From: Clostridium sp. BSD9I1 | Lineage (GTDB): Bacteria > Bacillota > Clostridia > Clostridiales > Clostridiaceae | NCBI RefSeq assembly: GCF_900185645.1 | Contig: NZ_FYAM01000007.1 | Location: 1-46,159, forward strand | Direction: 5' to 3' | DNA length: 46,159 bases | Shown here: one piece after another, positions 27,904-39,742 of the stretch | Layout of the letters: every line of letters begins with the position of its first letter | How positions within the stretch are numbered: the first letter of the stretch is position 1 | Notes under the pieces: generated by a model | What the model was told of the DNA's origin: nothing | What the model saw: the letters and a program-made list of their open reading frames with translations, nothing else | Databases searched by the model: none | Made by a program: the position numbers and the translations under genes

Positions 27904-29256
27904 CTATTTTAGTCTAGATTCTAACTCCATTTTCACTTGTTCATAGCCTGGTTTCCCTAAAAGTGCAAACATATTTTTCTTATATGCTTCAACTCCTGGC
28001 TGATCAAAAGGATTTACTCCTAAAAGATACCCACTTATAGCACAAGCTTTCTCAAAAAAGTATACCATATATCCAAAATAATATGGAGTTAATTGTGGAA
28101 CATTTATAATTATGCTTGGTACGTTTCCATCACTATGCGCAAGTACTGTCCCTCTAAAAGCTTGCTTGTTTACAAAATCCATGGTTTTTCCAGATAAAAA
28201 ATTTAAACCATCTACATTTTCCACATCTTCTTTTACAATTATAGTCTTTCTCGGATCTTCTATATTTATAAATGTCTCAAATAATATTCTTGATCCATCT
28301 TGTATATATTGACCCATAGAATGTAAATCTGTTGAAAAATCTACTGATGCTGGATAAATTCCCTTTTGATCCTTTCCTTCACTTTCTCCATAAAGCTGCT
28401 TCCACCATTCTCCGAAATAATGGAGGCAAGGCTCAAAGTTTGCTAATATTTCTATAGTTTTTCCTTTTCTATAAAGAGCATTTCTTGCTGCTGCATATTT
28501 ATAGCATTGATTTTTTTCTAAATCAGCTTCCATAAAAGCTTCTCTTGCATCTCTCGCCCCTGCCATTATTTCCTCTATGTTAGCACCTGATACGGCAATA
28601 GGCAATAATCCTACAGCCGTGAGCACTGAATATCTTCCACCTACATCATCTGGTATTACAAAGGTTTCATATCCTTCTGTGTCTGCTAAAGATTTCAATG
28701 CACCCTTTGACTTATCTGTGGTAGCATATATTCTTTCTTTTGCCTCTTCCTTGCCATACTTCTTTTCTAATAATTCCTTAAATATTCTAAATGCTATAGC
28801 AGGTTCTGTAGTAGTTCCTGATTTTGATATTACATTAACGGATATATCCATATTTTCTACTAGCTCTAATAAATCTGCCATGTATGTAGAGCTTATATTA
28901 TTTCCTACAAAATATATAGCTGGAGTCTTCCTTTTGTCTTTACTTAAGCTATTATAAAAGGTTTGAGTGAGCATTTCTATAGCTGCTCTTGCACCTAAAT
29001 ATGATCCACCTATTCCAATCACTATAAGAGCATCTGAATTATTTTTTACCTTTTCAGCAGCCCTTTGTATCCTTTGAAATTCTCCCTTATCATAATCCTT
29101 AGGCAAGTCCAACCATCCTAAAAAATCATTTCCTGCCCCTATTTTTTTATGAAGCATTTTATGAGCTTCTTTAATATGTTGGCTAAAATGACTTATTTCT
29201 TCTTCTGCTAAATGTGCTTTTAATTTAGTTAGATCTACATTTACTCCTGTTTTCAT
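27904..29256 (-). CDS. pgi: Glucose-6-phosphate isomerase
   Basis: 450 residues, the usual length for Gram-positive enzymes. It interconverts glucose-6-phosphate and fructose-6-phosphate in glycolysis. Phosphosugar-binding motifs are seen: [13 protein letters not shown] (about 76-88), [12 protein letters not shown] (about 136-147), [14 protein letters not shown], then the catalytic Glu region ([10 protein letters not shown]) and the C-terminal [14 protein letters not shown]. The ribosome site GGGAG precedes the ATG. Together with the intracellular pullulanase upstream it belongs to glycogen or sugar use. Confidence 0.97.
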   Translation of the reverse strand: MKTGVNVDLTKLKAHLAEEEISHFSQHIKEAHKMLHKKIGAGNDFLGWLDLPKDYDKGEFQRIQRAAEKVKNNSDALIVIGIGGSYLGARAAIEMLTQTFYNSLSKDKRKTPAIYFVGNNISSTYMADLLELVENMDISVNVISKSGTTTEPAIAFRIFKELLEKKYGKEEAKERIYATTDKSKGALKSLADTEGYETFVIPDDVGGRYSVLTAVGLLPIAVSGANIEEIMAGARDAREAFMEADLEKNQCYKYAAARNALYRKGKTIEILANFEPCLHYFGEWWKQLYGESEGKDQKGIYPASVDFSTDLHSMGQYIQDGSRILFETFINIEDPRKTIIVKEDVENVDGLNFLSGKTMDFVNKQAFRGTVLAHSDGNVPSIIINVPQLTPYYFGYMVYFFEKACAISGYLLGVNPFDQPGVEAYKKNMFALLGKPGYEQVKMELESRLK

Positions 29257-29445
29257 AATATAACTCTCCCTTAATACCCATGATTTATTTTAGTAAAATA
29301 CTAATTAATTTAAGATGTGCTGATTTGTAACGAAATCATAACTTTTACAAATCTCATGAAATTATCATAGTAAAATTTTAGTATATTATACAAAATAAAT
29401 CAAGTACTCTAGATTAATGTACCAGTTTCCCTGTGGAAAACTTAT

Positions 29446-29496
29446 AAAAAAATCACCTTGGATATGCTTCAAACCTGAGCACCGTCCAAGGTGATT
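29446..29496 (-). terminator. Terminator of guaA
   Basis: 12-bp arms AATCACCTTGGA/TCCAAGGTGATT (29451-29462 and 29485-29496) with a 22-nt loop, followed on the minus strand by five more T (29446-29450). Downstream of the guaA stop at 29543. Confidence 0.85.
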
Positions 29497-29542
29497 AAAC
29501 CCTTTAATCATTAACTATTCAATATTAACTATTAAATGAACT

Positions 29543-31075
29543 TTATTCCCACTCAATAGTTGAAGGTGGTTTTGAAGTTATATCATAAACAATTCTGTTT
29601 ACTCCGTGAACTTCATTAACTATTCTTCTTGAAACTTTATCTAAAACTTCATAAGGTATTCTAGCCCAATCTGAAGTCATCCCATCTGATGAAGTTACTC
29701 CTCTTAATGCTATTGTGTGGCAGTAAGTTCTTTCATCTCCCATAACTCCTACTGATTGTATATTTGGAAGACAAGCAAAGTACTGCCATACCTTTCCTTC
29801 GAGTCCAGCATTAGCTATTTCTTCTCTAAATATAGCATCTGCTTCTCTAACTACAGCTAGCTTTTCTTCTGTAACTTCTCCAAGTACTCTTATTGCAAGA
29901 CCTGGTCCTGGGAAAGGCTGTCTCCATACTAAATTATGAGGTATTCCAAGTTCTTCTCCAACAGCTCTTACTTCATCTTTAAATAACTCTCTTAAAGGCT
30001 CTATAAGACTAAATTGAATATCTTCTGGAAGTCCTCCTACATTATGGTGACTCTTTATTGTAGCAGAAGTTCCTGTTCCACTTTCAACTACATCTGCATA
30101 TATAGTACCTTGAACAAGGAAGCTTATTTCCCCTAGCTTATTTGCTTCTTCTTCAAATACTCTTATAAATTCTTCACCTATTATTTTTCTCTTTTTCTCT
30201 GGATCACTTACACCTTTAAGTTTTCCTAAAAATCTATCCTGAGCATTTACTCTTATTAAATTCATATCAAACTGCTTTTTAAATATTTCTTCAACCTGGT
30301 CTCCTTCATCTTTTCTAAGTAAACCATGATCTACGAATATACATGTTAATTGCTTTCCTATAGCTTTATGAACAAGCACTGCAGCTACAGATGAATCAAC
30401 TCCACCTGATAGTGCACAAATTACTTTTTTATCTCCTACTTTTTCTTTTATAGCTTTAATCTGTTCTTCCGCAAAAGAAGACATTGACCAATCGCCACTT
30501 AATCCACAGATGTTATATAGGAAATTTGATAGCATTTTCTTTCCAAAAGGAGTATGCTCTACTTCTGGATGGAACTGAACACCATATATCTTTCTTTCTA
30601 CATTTTCCATAGCTGCTACTGGAGTTTGGCTAGTTGTTCCAACTATTCTAAATCCTACTGGTGCATTTTCTACATAGTCCGTGTGGCTCATCCAGCAGCT
30701 TTCATTTTCTTCTATTCCTTGAAATAATAAGCATGAGTTATCTAACTTTACATCTGTCTTACCATACTCTCTTACATCAGGGCTTTTAACATTTCCTCCA
30801 AGGGTATGAGCGATAAGCTGTTCCCCATAGCATATTCCAAGTACTGGAACACCTAATTCGAATATTTCTTTATCTATTTTTGGAGCTCCTTCACCATAAA
30901 CACTGTTAGGTCCTCCAGTGAAAATTATCCCTTTAGGGTTTTTTTCCTTTATTTTATCTATTGAATATGTGTATGGAATTATTTCGCAATATACATTATT
31001 TTCTCTTACTCTTCTAGCAATAAGCTGGTTGTACTGTCCACCGAAATCAACTACTAAAACTAATTCCTTTTCCAT
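29543..31075 (-). CDS. guaA: GMP synthase (glutamine-hydrolysing)
   Basis: 510 residues. It aminates XMP to GMP, the last step of guanylate synthesis. The class I glutamine amidotransferase domain comes first, with nucleophile Cys82 (LGICYGEQ) and the His-Glu of [10 protein letters not shown] (about 170). It is followed by the ATP-pyrophosphatase domain with P-loop LSGGVDSS (about 223-230) and the dimerisation domain ending [11 protein letters not shown], the invariant C-terminus. The ribosome site GAGGAGG is upstream. Second gene after guaB (61 bp gap), so it shares the guanine riboswitch control. Confidence 0.98.
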   Translation of the reverse strand: MEKELVLVVDFGGQYNQLIARRVRENNVYCEIIPYTYSIDKIKEKNPKGIIFTGGPNSVYGEGAPKIDKEIFELGVPVLGICYGEQLIAHTLGGNVKSPDVREYGKTDVKLDNSCLLFQGIEENESCWMSHTDYVENAPVGFRIVGTTSQTPVAAMENVERKIYGVQFHPEVEHTPFGKKMLSNFLYNICGLSGDWSMSSFAEEQIKAIKEKVGDKKVICALSGGVDSSVAAVLVHKAIGKQLTCIFVDHGLLRKDEGDQVEEIFKKQFDMNLIRVNAQDRFLGKLKGVSDPEKKRKIIGEEFIRVFEEEANKLGEISFLVQGTIYADVVESGTGTSATIKSHHNVGGLPEDIQFSLIEPLRELFKDEVRAVGEELGIPHNLVWRQPFPGPGLAIRVLGEVTEEKLAVVREADAIFREEIANAGLEGKVWQYFACLPNIQSVGVMGDERTYCHTIALRGVTSSDGMTSDWARIPYEVLDKVSRRIVNEVHGVNRIVYDITSKPPSTIEWE

Positions 31076-31136
31076 AGTTACCTCCTCAGGGGTTATTAAT
31101 TATATATTAGTAATTCTAATTCTAATTTATCTTTAA

Positions 31137-32591
<1,455 letters not shown>

Positions 32592-32702
32592 TTAATCCAC
32601 TCTCCTTTATATTTTCTAATTTAATTTTATTACAGCTCATCACATCTAAAGTTTTTAGAGTATTTACTTTTATTATTTTCCCTAAATGTTTAATTTATAG
32701 AC

Positions 32703-32751
32703 AAAAAAACATGCTAATTTTACTTATTCTCTATAAGTGAAATTAGCATGT
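32703..32751 (-). terminator. Riboswitch-controlled terminator of guaB
   Basis: 19-bp arms (32709-32727 and 32733-32751; ACATGCTAATTT/AAATTAGCATGT) with one mismatch on the minus strand and loop of five, followed by TTTTTT. It stands between the guanine aptamer and guaB. Confidence 0.92.
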
Positions 32752-32775
32752 ACAAATAAATACACGTCTATTCTC

Positions 32776-32840
32776 ACTCATAGTCAGGAATTTGCGGCTC
32801 CCGGTAGATACTCCCTGCCATATTCAGGGGATATATGAGT
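32776..32840 (-). promoter_or_regulatory. Guanine riboswitch (purine class) for guaBA
   Basis: Read on the minus strand, P1 is ACTCAT/ATGAGT (32835-32840 and 32776-32781). Conserved J1/2 (ATAT), loop-2 and J2/3 (GAATATGGC, GTATCTACC) and loop-3 sequences are in the order of the purine aptamer. The specificity base is C in CTGACTATGAG, as in the xpt guanine aptamer (adenine switches have T there). The 3' strand of P1 plus its neighbour (ATGAGTG) can pair with CACTTAT inside the terminator arm, so ligand-stabilised P1 would free the terminator: an OFF switch. Confidence 0.93.
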
Positions 32841-32889
32841 TATGTTTATATTTGATATGTTTCCTTCATTAATTTTAACTATTGACATT

Positions 32890-32918
32890 ATTCTATTGAA
32901 TTTTTCGTTATTTGTCAA
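32890..32918 (-). promoter_or_regulatory. Promoter of guaBA
   Basis: -35 TTGACA (32913-32918), 17-bp spacer, -10 TAGAAT (32890-32895) on the minus strand. Transcription would begin near 32883, about 45 nt before the riboswitch P1. No gene was seen in 32592-33003. Confidence 0.82.
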
Positions 32919-33003
32919 TTATTTTATTTCACATTATTAAATCTAAAAATACAATGTAAATGTTTAATAATATAACTTTCTATCAATCTCTGGTTACTCT
33001 ATT

Positions 33004-33747
33004 TTATAATAAGTACCATGTTATAATGCCTTGTCCCCAAAGTATAGTTATAATAGAAGCTAGTACTATAAATGGTCCAAATGGTACATAATCTTTTCTA
33101 GTCTTTTTCTTTAAAGCTATAAGTGCTAGTCCTATTACAGAACCAATAACAAAGGATAAAAATAGCATTAATAACGTTAGTTCAAGTCCTAAAAATAATC
33201 CACATACAAAACAAATCTCTGCATCTCCCCAGCCCATGCCACCTTTAGTTATAAGTATTATTAACGCTAAGGTTCCTCCACCTATGATGCCTCCATATAT
33301 GTAATTCATTACAGGTAGTCCCCTATAAGCATGAATAGCTAAAAAAGTTACCGCTACGATAAATCCTACCAAGGTAGTTTTAAAATAAATATTTGTAGTA
33401 TCCAAATCAATCATTCCTATAACAATTAGGATACTTACCATTATAATATACTTTATGGCATCTATGGCAATACCATATTTTACATAAACTAACACATATA
33501 ATATACCTGTTAAAAATTCAATTATTGGATATCTTTCAGATACTTTTTCTCTGCAATACCTGCATCTTCCCTTTAACAAAATGTAACTTAAAATAGGAAT
33601 CAAATCATAGGGCTTTAAATTGTTATTACAATTAGTGCAATGAGATGGTGGATATGCAATAGACTGATTTTTAGGCATTCTATAAATGCATACATTTAAA
33701 AAACTTCCAATTATAGTCCCAAAAATAAAAATAATTAAATAATCCAT
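33004..33747 (-). CDS. pilD: Prepilin peptidase (A24A family)
   Basis: 247 residues with about seven membrane spans. It cleaves the leader of type IV pilins and methylates the new N-terminus at the inner face of the membrane. The cytoplasmic zinc loop with two Cys pairs (HCTNCNNNL and GRCRYCREK, about 36-65) and both catalytic Asp motifs (GMIDLDT and the GxGD-type MGWGDAE) are intact, so both activities are predicted. No pilin or pilus-assembly genes are adjacent. A c-di-GMP-II riboswitch precedes it. The start ATG has GAGGG about ten nt upstream. PilD is the general name; the clostridial ortholog may carry another symbol. Confidence 0.95.
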   Translation of the reverse strand: MDYLIIFIFGTIIGSFLNVCIYRMPKNQSIAYPPSHCTNCNNNLKPYDLIPILSYILLKGRCRYCREKVSERYPIIEFLTGILYVLVYVKYGIAIDAIKYIIMVSILIVIGMIDLDTTNIYFKTTLVGFIVAVTFLAIHAYRGLPVMNYIYGGIIGGGTLALIILITKGGMGWGDAEICFVCGLFLGLELTLLMLFLSFVIGSVIGLALIALKKKTRKDYVPFGPFIVLASIITILWGQGIITWYLL

Positions 33748-33827
33748 ACTACTAAACCCTCTTATAAAATGATTTGCAAAAATACTGATTTTATTACAGA
33801 CAACTAAAGCACTTTAATATGATAAAT

Positions 33828-33864
33828 CCCTATACTTACAAAATAATCTTTCATAAGTATAGGG
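33828..33864 (-). promoter_or_regulatory. Competing hairpin of the c-di-GMP riboswitch platform
   Basis: 11-bp arms CCCTATACTTA/TAAGTATAGGG (33828-33838 and 33854-33864), loop 15 nt. The arm 33860-33864 is also the 3' strand of riboswitch P1, so aptamer and hairpin exclude each other. No T-run follows on the minus strand, so it is not a plain terminator. Confidence 0.7.
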
Positions 33865-33932
33865 TCTGTTGCATCATTAACTCCATACATGCCTAGATGC
33901 CCAGATATAGCATGTACTTCAAAGCTTCCCTA
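33860..33932 (-). promoter_or_regulatory. Cyclic-di-GMP-II riboswitch for the prepilin peptidase gene
   Basis: Read on the minus strand the element follows the c-di-GMP-II aptamer as I recall it from the C. acetobutylicum structure: P1 TAGGG (33928-33932) with CCCTA (33860-33864), a purine-rich GGGAAGC...GAAG start, TGGGCATCT, then GAGTTA and the conserved TGCAACAGACC 3' block (the reference has TGGGCACTT, GAGTTA and TGCAACCGACC). The pseudoknot strands GGGCAT and ATGC are both present. It is 113 nt upstream of a prepilin peptidase gene; c-di-GMP riboswitches are known to control type IV pili in clostridia. Confidence 0.85.
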
Positions 33933-33950
33933 AAGTTTATCTATAAACAA

Positions 33951-33979
33951 ATTTTATCACCAAAAATCACTTGTTACAA
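33951..33979 (-). promoter_or_regulatory. Promoter of the prepilin peptidase transcript
   Basis: -35 TTGTAA (33974-33979), 17-bp spacer, -10 TAAAAT (33951-33956) on the minus strand, placing the start about 12 nt before the riboswitch. The remainder of 33748-34116 holds only the riboswitch and the groEL terminator. Confidence 0.72.
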
Positions 33980-34074
33980 CATATTTCATATAACATCTAA
34001 GGTAAAGTTCTATAAGTATATACTGCATTTTTTATAACATCTTAAGATTTGTATAATGTAAAAATAAGCTCATA

Positions 34075-34106
34075 AAAAATAAAGCTGTGGATTTAATCCA
34101 CAGCTT
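34075..34106 (-). terminator. Terminator of groESL
   Basis: Arms AAGCTGTGGA/TCCACAGCTT (34082-34106 overall, tight loop TTTA) followed on the minus strand by TTTATTTTTTATG. It begins ten bp after the groEL stop. Confidence 0.88.
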
Positions 34107-34116
34107 ATATTTTATA

Positions 34117-35763
<1,647 letters not shown>

Positions 35764-35776
35764 TTATATTTTCAAA

Positions 35777-36073
<297 letters not shown>

Positions 36074-36143
36074 TTAAAATATTTATGTTTATAAGAATGA
36101 ATCATCTCAAATAAATTGAGATGTATTAATTAATTTTTTATCA

Positions 36144-36170
36144 TTAGCACTCACTATCAATGAGTGCTAA
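36144..36170 (-). promoter_or_regulatory. CIRCE operator (HrcA binding site)
   Basis: Perfect match to TTAGCACTC-N9-GAGTGCTAA (36144-36152 and 36162-36170), about 83 bp upstream of the groES start. HrcA represses groESL through this site until heat or misfolded protein titrates GroEL. Confidence 0.97.
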
Positions 36171-36180
36171 TACAATTATT

Positions 36181-36216
36181 ATAATAAAGAATAGCATATA
36201 TAATATCAAATGTAAA
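36181..36216 (-). promoter_or_regulatory. Promoter(s) of groESL
   Basis: Two overlapping sigma-A candidates on the minus strand, each with 17-bp spacing: TTGATA (36204-36209) with TATTAT (36181-36186), and TTTACA (36211-36216) with TATTCT (36188-36193). Either starts transcription within or just before CIRCE, as expected for HrcA control. Confidence 0.65.
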
Positions 36217-36320
36217 TGTTACCCTTATTTATTCTTTTTGTTAAATTATACCCCATTATTATAATTTATCTATATATTTTGGCATTTTACTTACTTTTTC
36301 TTTTATTTTCTAATACTATA

Positions 36321-36349
36321 TTTAAATAAAACAGTTCAAACTATATAAT
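36321..36349 (+). promoter_or_regulatory. Promoter of the DUF1461 membrane gene
   Basis: TTTAAA (36321-36326), 17-bp spacer and TATAAT (36344-36349) lie 42 bp before the ATG. A second candidate, TTGTTA (36238-36243) with TATAAT (36260-36265) and a 16-bp spacer, is further upstream. No gene was seen in 36062-36391. Confidence 0.45.
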
Positions 36350-36391
36350 ATTATTACAACATAATTAATATTTCCAAGGGGTGACATTTTT

Positions 36392-37036
36392 ATGAAAAAT
36401 TTTCATGTTTTCTTTAAATTTATTTTTATGTTTTCACTAGCACTATTTGCCATAACCCTGTCCGTAAAAATCACTGTGAACTTCAGACAATTATATTATT
36501 TTGATATAAAACATCTAGGTATAGAAAAATTTGTACATATGAGCGTGAGCGAAATCAAAACAAATTATGATTATCTTATAAACTTTTTATATTCTCCTTC
36601 TAATACACAGTTTAAACTGCCTTCCTTTAAGGCTTCCCCTGAAGGCATTATACACTTTTATGAAGTGAAGAAAATATTTTCTTTAGTTGATAAAATATTT
36701 TACATATCACTGTTTTTAAATTTAATTGCTGTATATCTATGCTATAAATATAAAGACTTTTCAATTTTTAAATATAGTTCTTGGCTTTTAGTTTCCTTAC
36801 CTATATTTTTACTTACAGTATTTTCAATTAACTTTAACAAGGTTTTTAATACGTTTCATGCTATATTCTTCAATAATGATTACTGGATATTTGATATAGA
36901 TAAAGACCCCGTTATAAATATACTTCCTGAAGCATTCTTTATGCACTGCGCTATACTCATAGCTGCACTAATACTTATATTTTCAATAATCTACATAATA
37001 TTCTATAAAAGTAACTATCGTGTGGAAAAGCCCTAG
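36392..37036 (+). CDS. DUF1461 integral membrane protein (TIGR01906 type)
   Basis: 214 residues with four hydrophobic spans: one N-terminal (FFKFIFMFSLALFAI), two central (about 107-120 and 129-147) and one C-terminal (CAILIAALILIFSIIYII). The family marks are present: NFRQLYYFDIKHLGI after the first helix and FHAIFFNNDYWIFDIDKDPVI before the last. Its biochemical function is unknown. Ribosome site GGGGTG nine nt before the ATG. Its last codons (Glu-Lys-Pro-stop) are inside the terminator shared with the converging TVP38 gene; the two stops are two bases apart. Confidence 0.9.
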   Translation: MKNFHVFFKFIFMFSLALFAITLSVKITVNFRQLYYFDIKHLGIEKFVHMSVSEIKTNYDYLINFLYSPSNTQFKLPSFKASPEGIIHFYEVKKIFSLVDKIFYISLFLNLIAVYLCYKYKDFSIFKYSSWLLVSLPIFLLTVFSINFNKVFNTFHAIFFNNDYWIFDIDKDPVINILPEAFFMHCAILIAALILIFSIIYIIFYKSNYRVEKP

Positions 37037-37050
37037 ATTTAGGGCTTTTC
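37025..37050. terminator. Bidirectional terminator encoding both C-termini
   Basis: Arms GAAAAGCCCT/AGGGCTTTTC (37025-37034 and 37041-37050) with an extra A-T pair and a 4-nt loop GATT. The plus-strand gene ends at 37036 and the minus-strand gene at 37039; both read Glu-Lys-Pro-stop from the two arms of the same hairpin. T-rich tail TTTTTC on the plus side. Confidence 0.88.
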
Positions 37051-37770
37051 TTTTTCTTCATTTTTTATCATGTTTTTTATTATTTTTTCTCCCTTTATTA
37101 CACCTAGTATAAAAAGTACCGTTGCAACTACAGCTATCCCAATTAATATGAGCTTATTATCAGTACCTATTTTAGCTCCAAAATAGGCAGATAAAAATAT
37201 TCCAGGAAATCTTCCTAAAGTAGAATATATAATAAAATTTTTCAGACTAATATCTGAAATTCCACATATATAAGCTAATGCATCTTTGGGAATACCGGGT
37301 ACTAAATAAAGTAAAAATACTATGTAATTTACACTTCCAAGCTTTAGTACTTTTTTAAAAAAAGTCAAATGTCTTTTAGATATAATTCTTTCTACAAAAG
37401 GTTTACCATATATATTACATATTACAAATATTATAATGCTGCCTAAACAAATACCTACAAGTGAAATTATGCTGCCAGATATAGTTCCAAAAATATATCC
37501 ACCTGCAACTTGAACAATCTCTCCAGGAATAAAGAATACTACTACCTGTAACATTTGAAGAAGGATAAAGGCTAGTATACTATACTGTCCATAGGAATTA
37601 ATAATATTTCTGACTTCATCTGGATCTTTTAATATGTAAAAGTAATCATGGAAATACTTATAACCAACAAATAAAAACAATACAAATAAGCCAGCAAATA
37701 TGATACCGCCTATATTTTCCTTTATATATTCAACTACTTTTCTTAATATTCCATGCTCTCCATCATCCAT
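37039..37770 (-). CDS. TVP38/TMEM64 (DedA-like VTT) membrane protein
   Basis: 243 residues with five or six membrane spans. The VTT/SNARE-associated domain is recognised by FFIPGEIVQVAGGYIFG (about 85-101), GSIISLVGICLGSIIIF, YGKPFVERII and LYLVPGIPKDALAYICG (about 152-168), including the typical re-entrant Pro-Gly-Pro motifs. DedA/TVP38 proteins act in lipid transport or membrane homeostasis; substrate unknown. The ATG at 37770 with GAGGG eight nt upstream is preferred over a GTG at 37779. Converges with the DUF1461 gene through the shared terminator. Nothing further is seen in 37771-38027. Confidence 0.93.
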   Translation of the reverse strand: MDDGEHGILRKVVEYIKENIGGIIFAGLFVLFLFVGYKYFHDYFYILKDPDEVRNIINSYGQYSILAFILLQMLQVVVFFIPGEIVQVAGGYIFGTISGSIISLVGICLGSIIIFVICNIYGKPFVERIISKRHLTFFKKVLKLGSVNYIVFLLYLVPGIPKDALAYICGISDISLKNFIIYSTLGRFPGIFLSAYFGAKIGTDNKLILIGIAVVATVLFILGVIKGEKIIKNMIKNEEKEKP

Positions 37771-38024
37771 ATACTTCACCCTCTTTGGTTATAAATCTCT
37801 AATCCCTAATTTCTAATCGTCATCTATATCTAGAAAATTATCTTATTTTTATCTATTATATCAAAATTTAAAACTTCATTTAATTAGATATACTAAATAT
37901 TGTTTTATACTAAAAGTAATTATATACATTTTCTTGTTAATCTATCTTACTAGTTAATAATTTAATACAACTATATAACCCTTTACATTCTTGTAACTTT
38001 CATTATTATCTAGAAAATGGGCAC

Positions 38025-38055
38025 TAAAAAAGAAGTTGCTCTCGCAACCTCTTTT
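38025..38055 (-). terminator. Terminator of the hydrogenase-like gene
   Basis: On the minus strand AAAAGAGGTTGC/GCAACTTCTTTT pair over 12 positions with one G.U (38028-38055), loop GAGA, then T-rich tail. It starts three bp after the stop at 38058. Confidence 0.85.
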
Positions 38056-38057
38056 CA

Positions 38058-39542
38058 CTATCTCTCCATATTAATTTCTTCATAACGCTTTAAATTTTCA
38101 TTATCTATAACATGTTTTATTTGAGCCTCTTTACTAAACTTTGCAAGCTGTGGTCTAGACTTCATCATAGAAACCATAGTTGCTGGTCCACCTATACATC
38201 CGCCTTCGCACATCATCCCTTCAATAAAGTTTCCTTGTAATTTGCCAGCTTTGGCCATCATCATAGCTCTCTTTATATCAAATGGCCCACTAACTTTAAC
38301 AGGTTCAAAATCTATCTTTACTTCCTTTTTCTCTATATAGTTTTCAATAGCGGCTGTTAATCCTCCACCTTGAGCAAATCCTCTCCCAAAGGATGATGCA
38401 TCATTGATATCTTCGTTTTCTAGTTTTTGAGGCTCTATATCATATGCTCCCATTAAGGCTGTAATTTCTTCAAAAGTCATAACATAATCCACTGAATCTT
38501 TAACACTTGGTCTCTTAATTTCACTTTTCTTAGCAGTACATGGTCCTACAAATACAACTAGTGCTTCTGGATCCATCTTCTTTATCATTCTTCCCGTAGC
38601 TACCATTGGAGATACTGTGCCTGACACCTTATCAATTTGATCTGGGAATTTCTTTTCAATGTAGTTTAAGAAACCTGGGCAACAGGAGTTAGTCATATAC
38701 TTATCTCCCTTTTCCATTCTTTCTACAAACTCATTACCTTCATGTACAACTACTGCATCAGCACCACAAGCTGCCTCTATCATATCTACAAATCCCATTT
38801 TCTTAAAGGCTGCTTTTATTTGTCCAACCTTTACTTTATTACCAAATTGTCCTGTAATTGCTGGTGCAACCACTGCATATACCTTTTTCTTGTTCATTAA
38901 CGAACGAGTTACATCTACTATATAACTCTTATCAGATATAGCTCCAAATGGGCACGCACCCATACAAGCACCACAATTTACACAATCCTTTTTATCTATT
39001 GTTGCTCTATTGTTATCTAAATTCATTTGGAGAGCTCCTGTAGGACACGCTCTCTTACAAGGTCTCATTACCTCTGCTACCGCTCCATAAGGGCAAGCTT
39101 GTTTACATAATCCACACTCTTTACATGTTTCATGATTTATATAAGCCCTTCCCCCTGCTCTAGTAATAGAACCTGCTGGGCATACTTCCATACAATTATG
39201 CTGTATACATCCCCTACATGCTTCTGTTACAATAAATCTATTTATAGGACACTTGTCACAAGCCGCATCAATTACATATACTATTTGATCATTATCTTCT
39301 ACATGTACAAACTTTTCAGCTTCTTGACCATTTGGAAGACATCCTATTGCAAGTTTTGCTCTTTCATAAACTATTGCTCTTTCTCTATATACACAGCATC
39401 TGTATTCTGCTGTATCACCTTCTATTATAGTAAATGGAACCTTTTCCAATTCCTCTTTGTTCACTCTATCTTCCAAAGTCATCTTAGCTACTTCTCTAAG
39501 CACTAAATACTTTAATTTTTTTAATTGAGTTTCAAATTCCAT
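38058..39542 (-). CDS. Monomeric [FeFe]-hydrogenase-like iron-sulfur protein
   Basis: 494 residues. The N-terminal half has cysteine sets for several [4Fe-4S] clusters: CDKC...CRGC-x4-CMEVCP (about 95-122), CKECGLCKQACP with CKRACP (about 140-170) and CVNCGACMGACP (about 187-198). The C-terminal half carries the three H-cluster motifs: NSCCPGF, GPCTAKKSE and EGMMCEGGCIGGP. The second motif reads GPC rather than the MPC of classic hydrogen-evolving enzymes, which fits the less studied group B [FeFe] hydrogenases of clostridia (assignment from memory). No HydE, HydF or HydG maturase gene is nearby. Cytoplasmic. The ribosome site GGAGG is ten nt upstream. Confidence 0.88.
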   Translation of the reverse strand: MEFETQLKKLKYLVLREVAKMTLEDRVNKEELEKVPFTIIEGDTAEYRCCVYRERAIVYERAKLAIGCLPNGQEAEKFVHVEDNDQIVYVIDAACDKCPINRFIVTEACRGCIQHNCMEVCPAGSITRAGGRAYINHETCKECGLCKQACPYGAVAEVMRPCKRACPTGALQMNLDNNRATIDKKDCVNCGACMGACPFGAISDKSYIVDVTRSLMNKKKVYAVVAPAITGQFGNKVKVGQIKAAFKKMGFVDMIEAACGADAVVVHEGNEFVERMEKGDKYMTNSCCPGFLNYIEKKFPDQIDKVSGTVSPMVATGRMIKKMDPEALVVFVGPCTAKKSEIKRPSVKDSVDYVMTFEEITALMGAYDIEPQKLENEDINDASSFGRGFAQGGGLTAAIENYIEKKEVKIDFEPVKVSGPFDIKRAMMMAKAGKLQGNFIEGMMCEGGCIGGPATMVSMMKSRPQLAKFSKEAQIKHVIDNENLKRYEEINMER

Positions 39543-39742
39543 AATTTTAGATCCTCCTAATTTTCACAAAAGTAATTTAATTGTGTAAATAAATTACTAA
39601 AATCGTTACTACAGTTTTATAACTGTTGATTTTTCTTGATAATTATATTATAACAGAAACTCAAAAAAAATTAATACATATTTGCGATTTTTTTAACAAT
39701 TTTTTTTACCTTTATTGTCACCCTTTGATATGTACACTTAAT

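Noticed and set aside
32776-32840. Purine riboswitch considered as adenine class
   Set aside because: The specificity base in GACTATG is C, which pairs with guanine; adenine switches have T, and the gene controlled is guaB.
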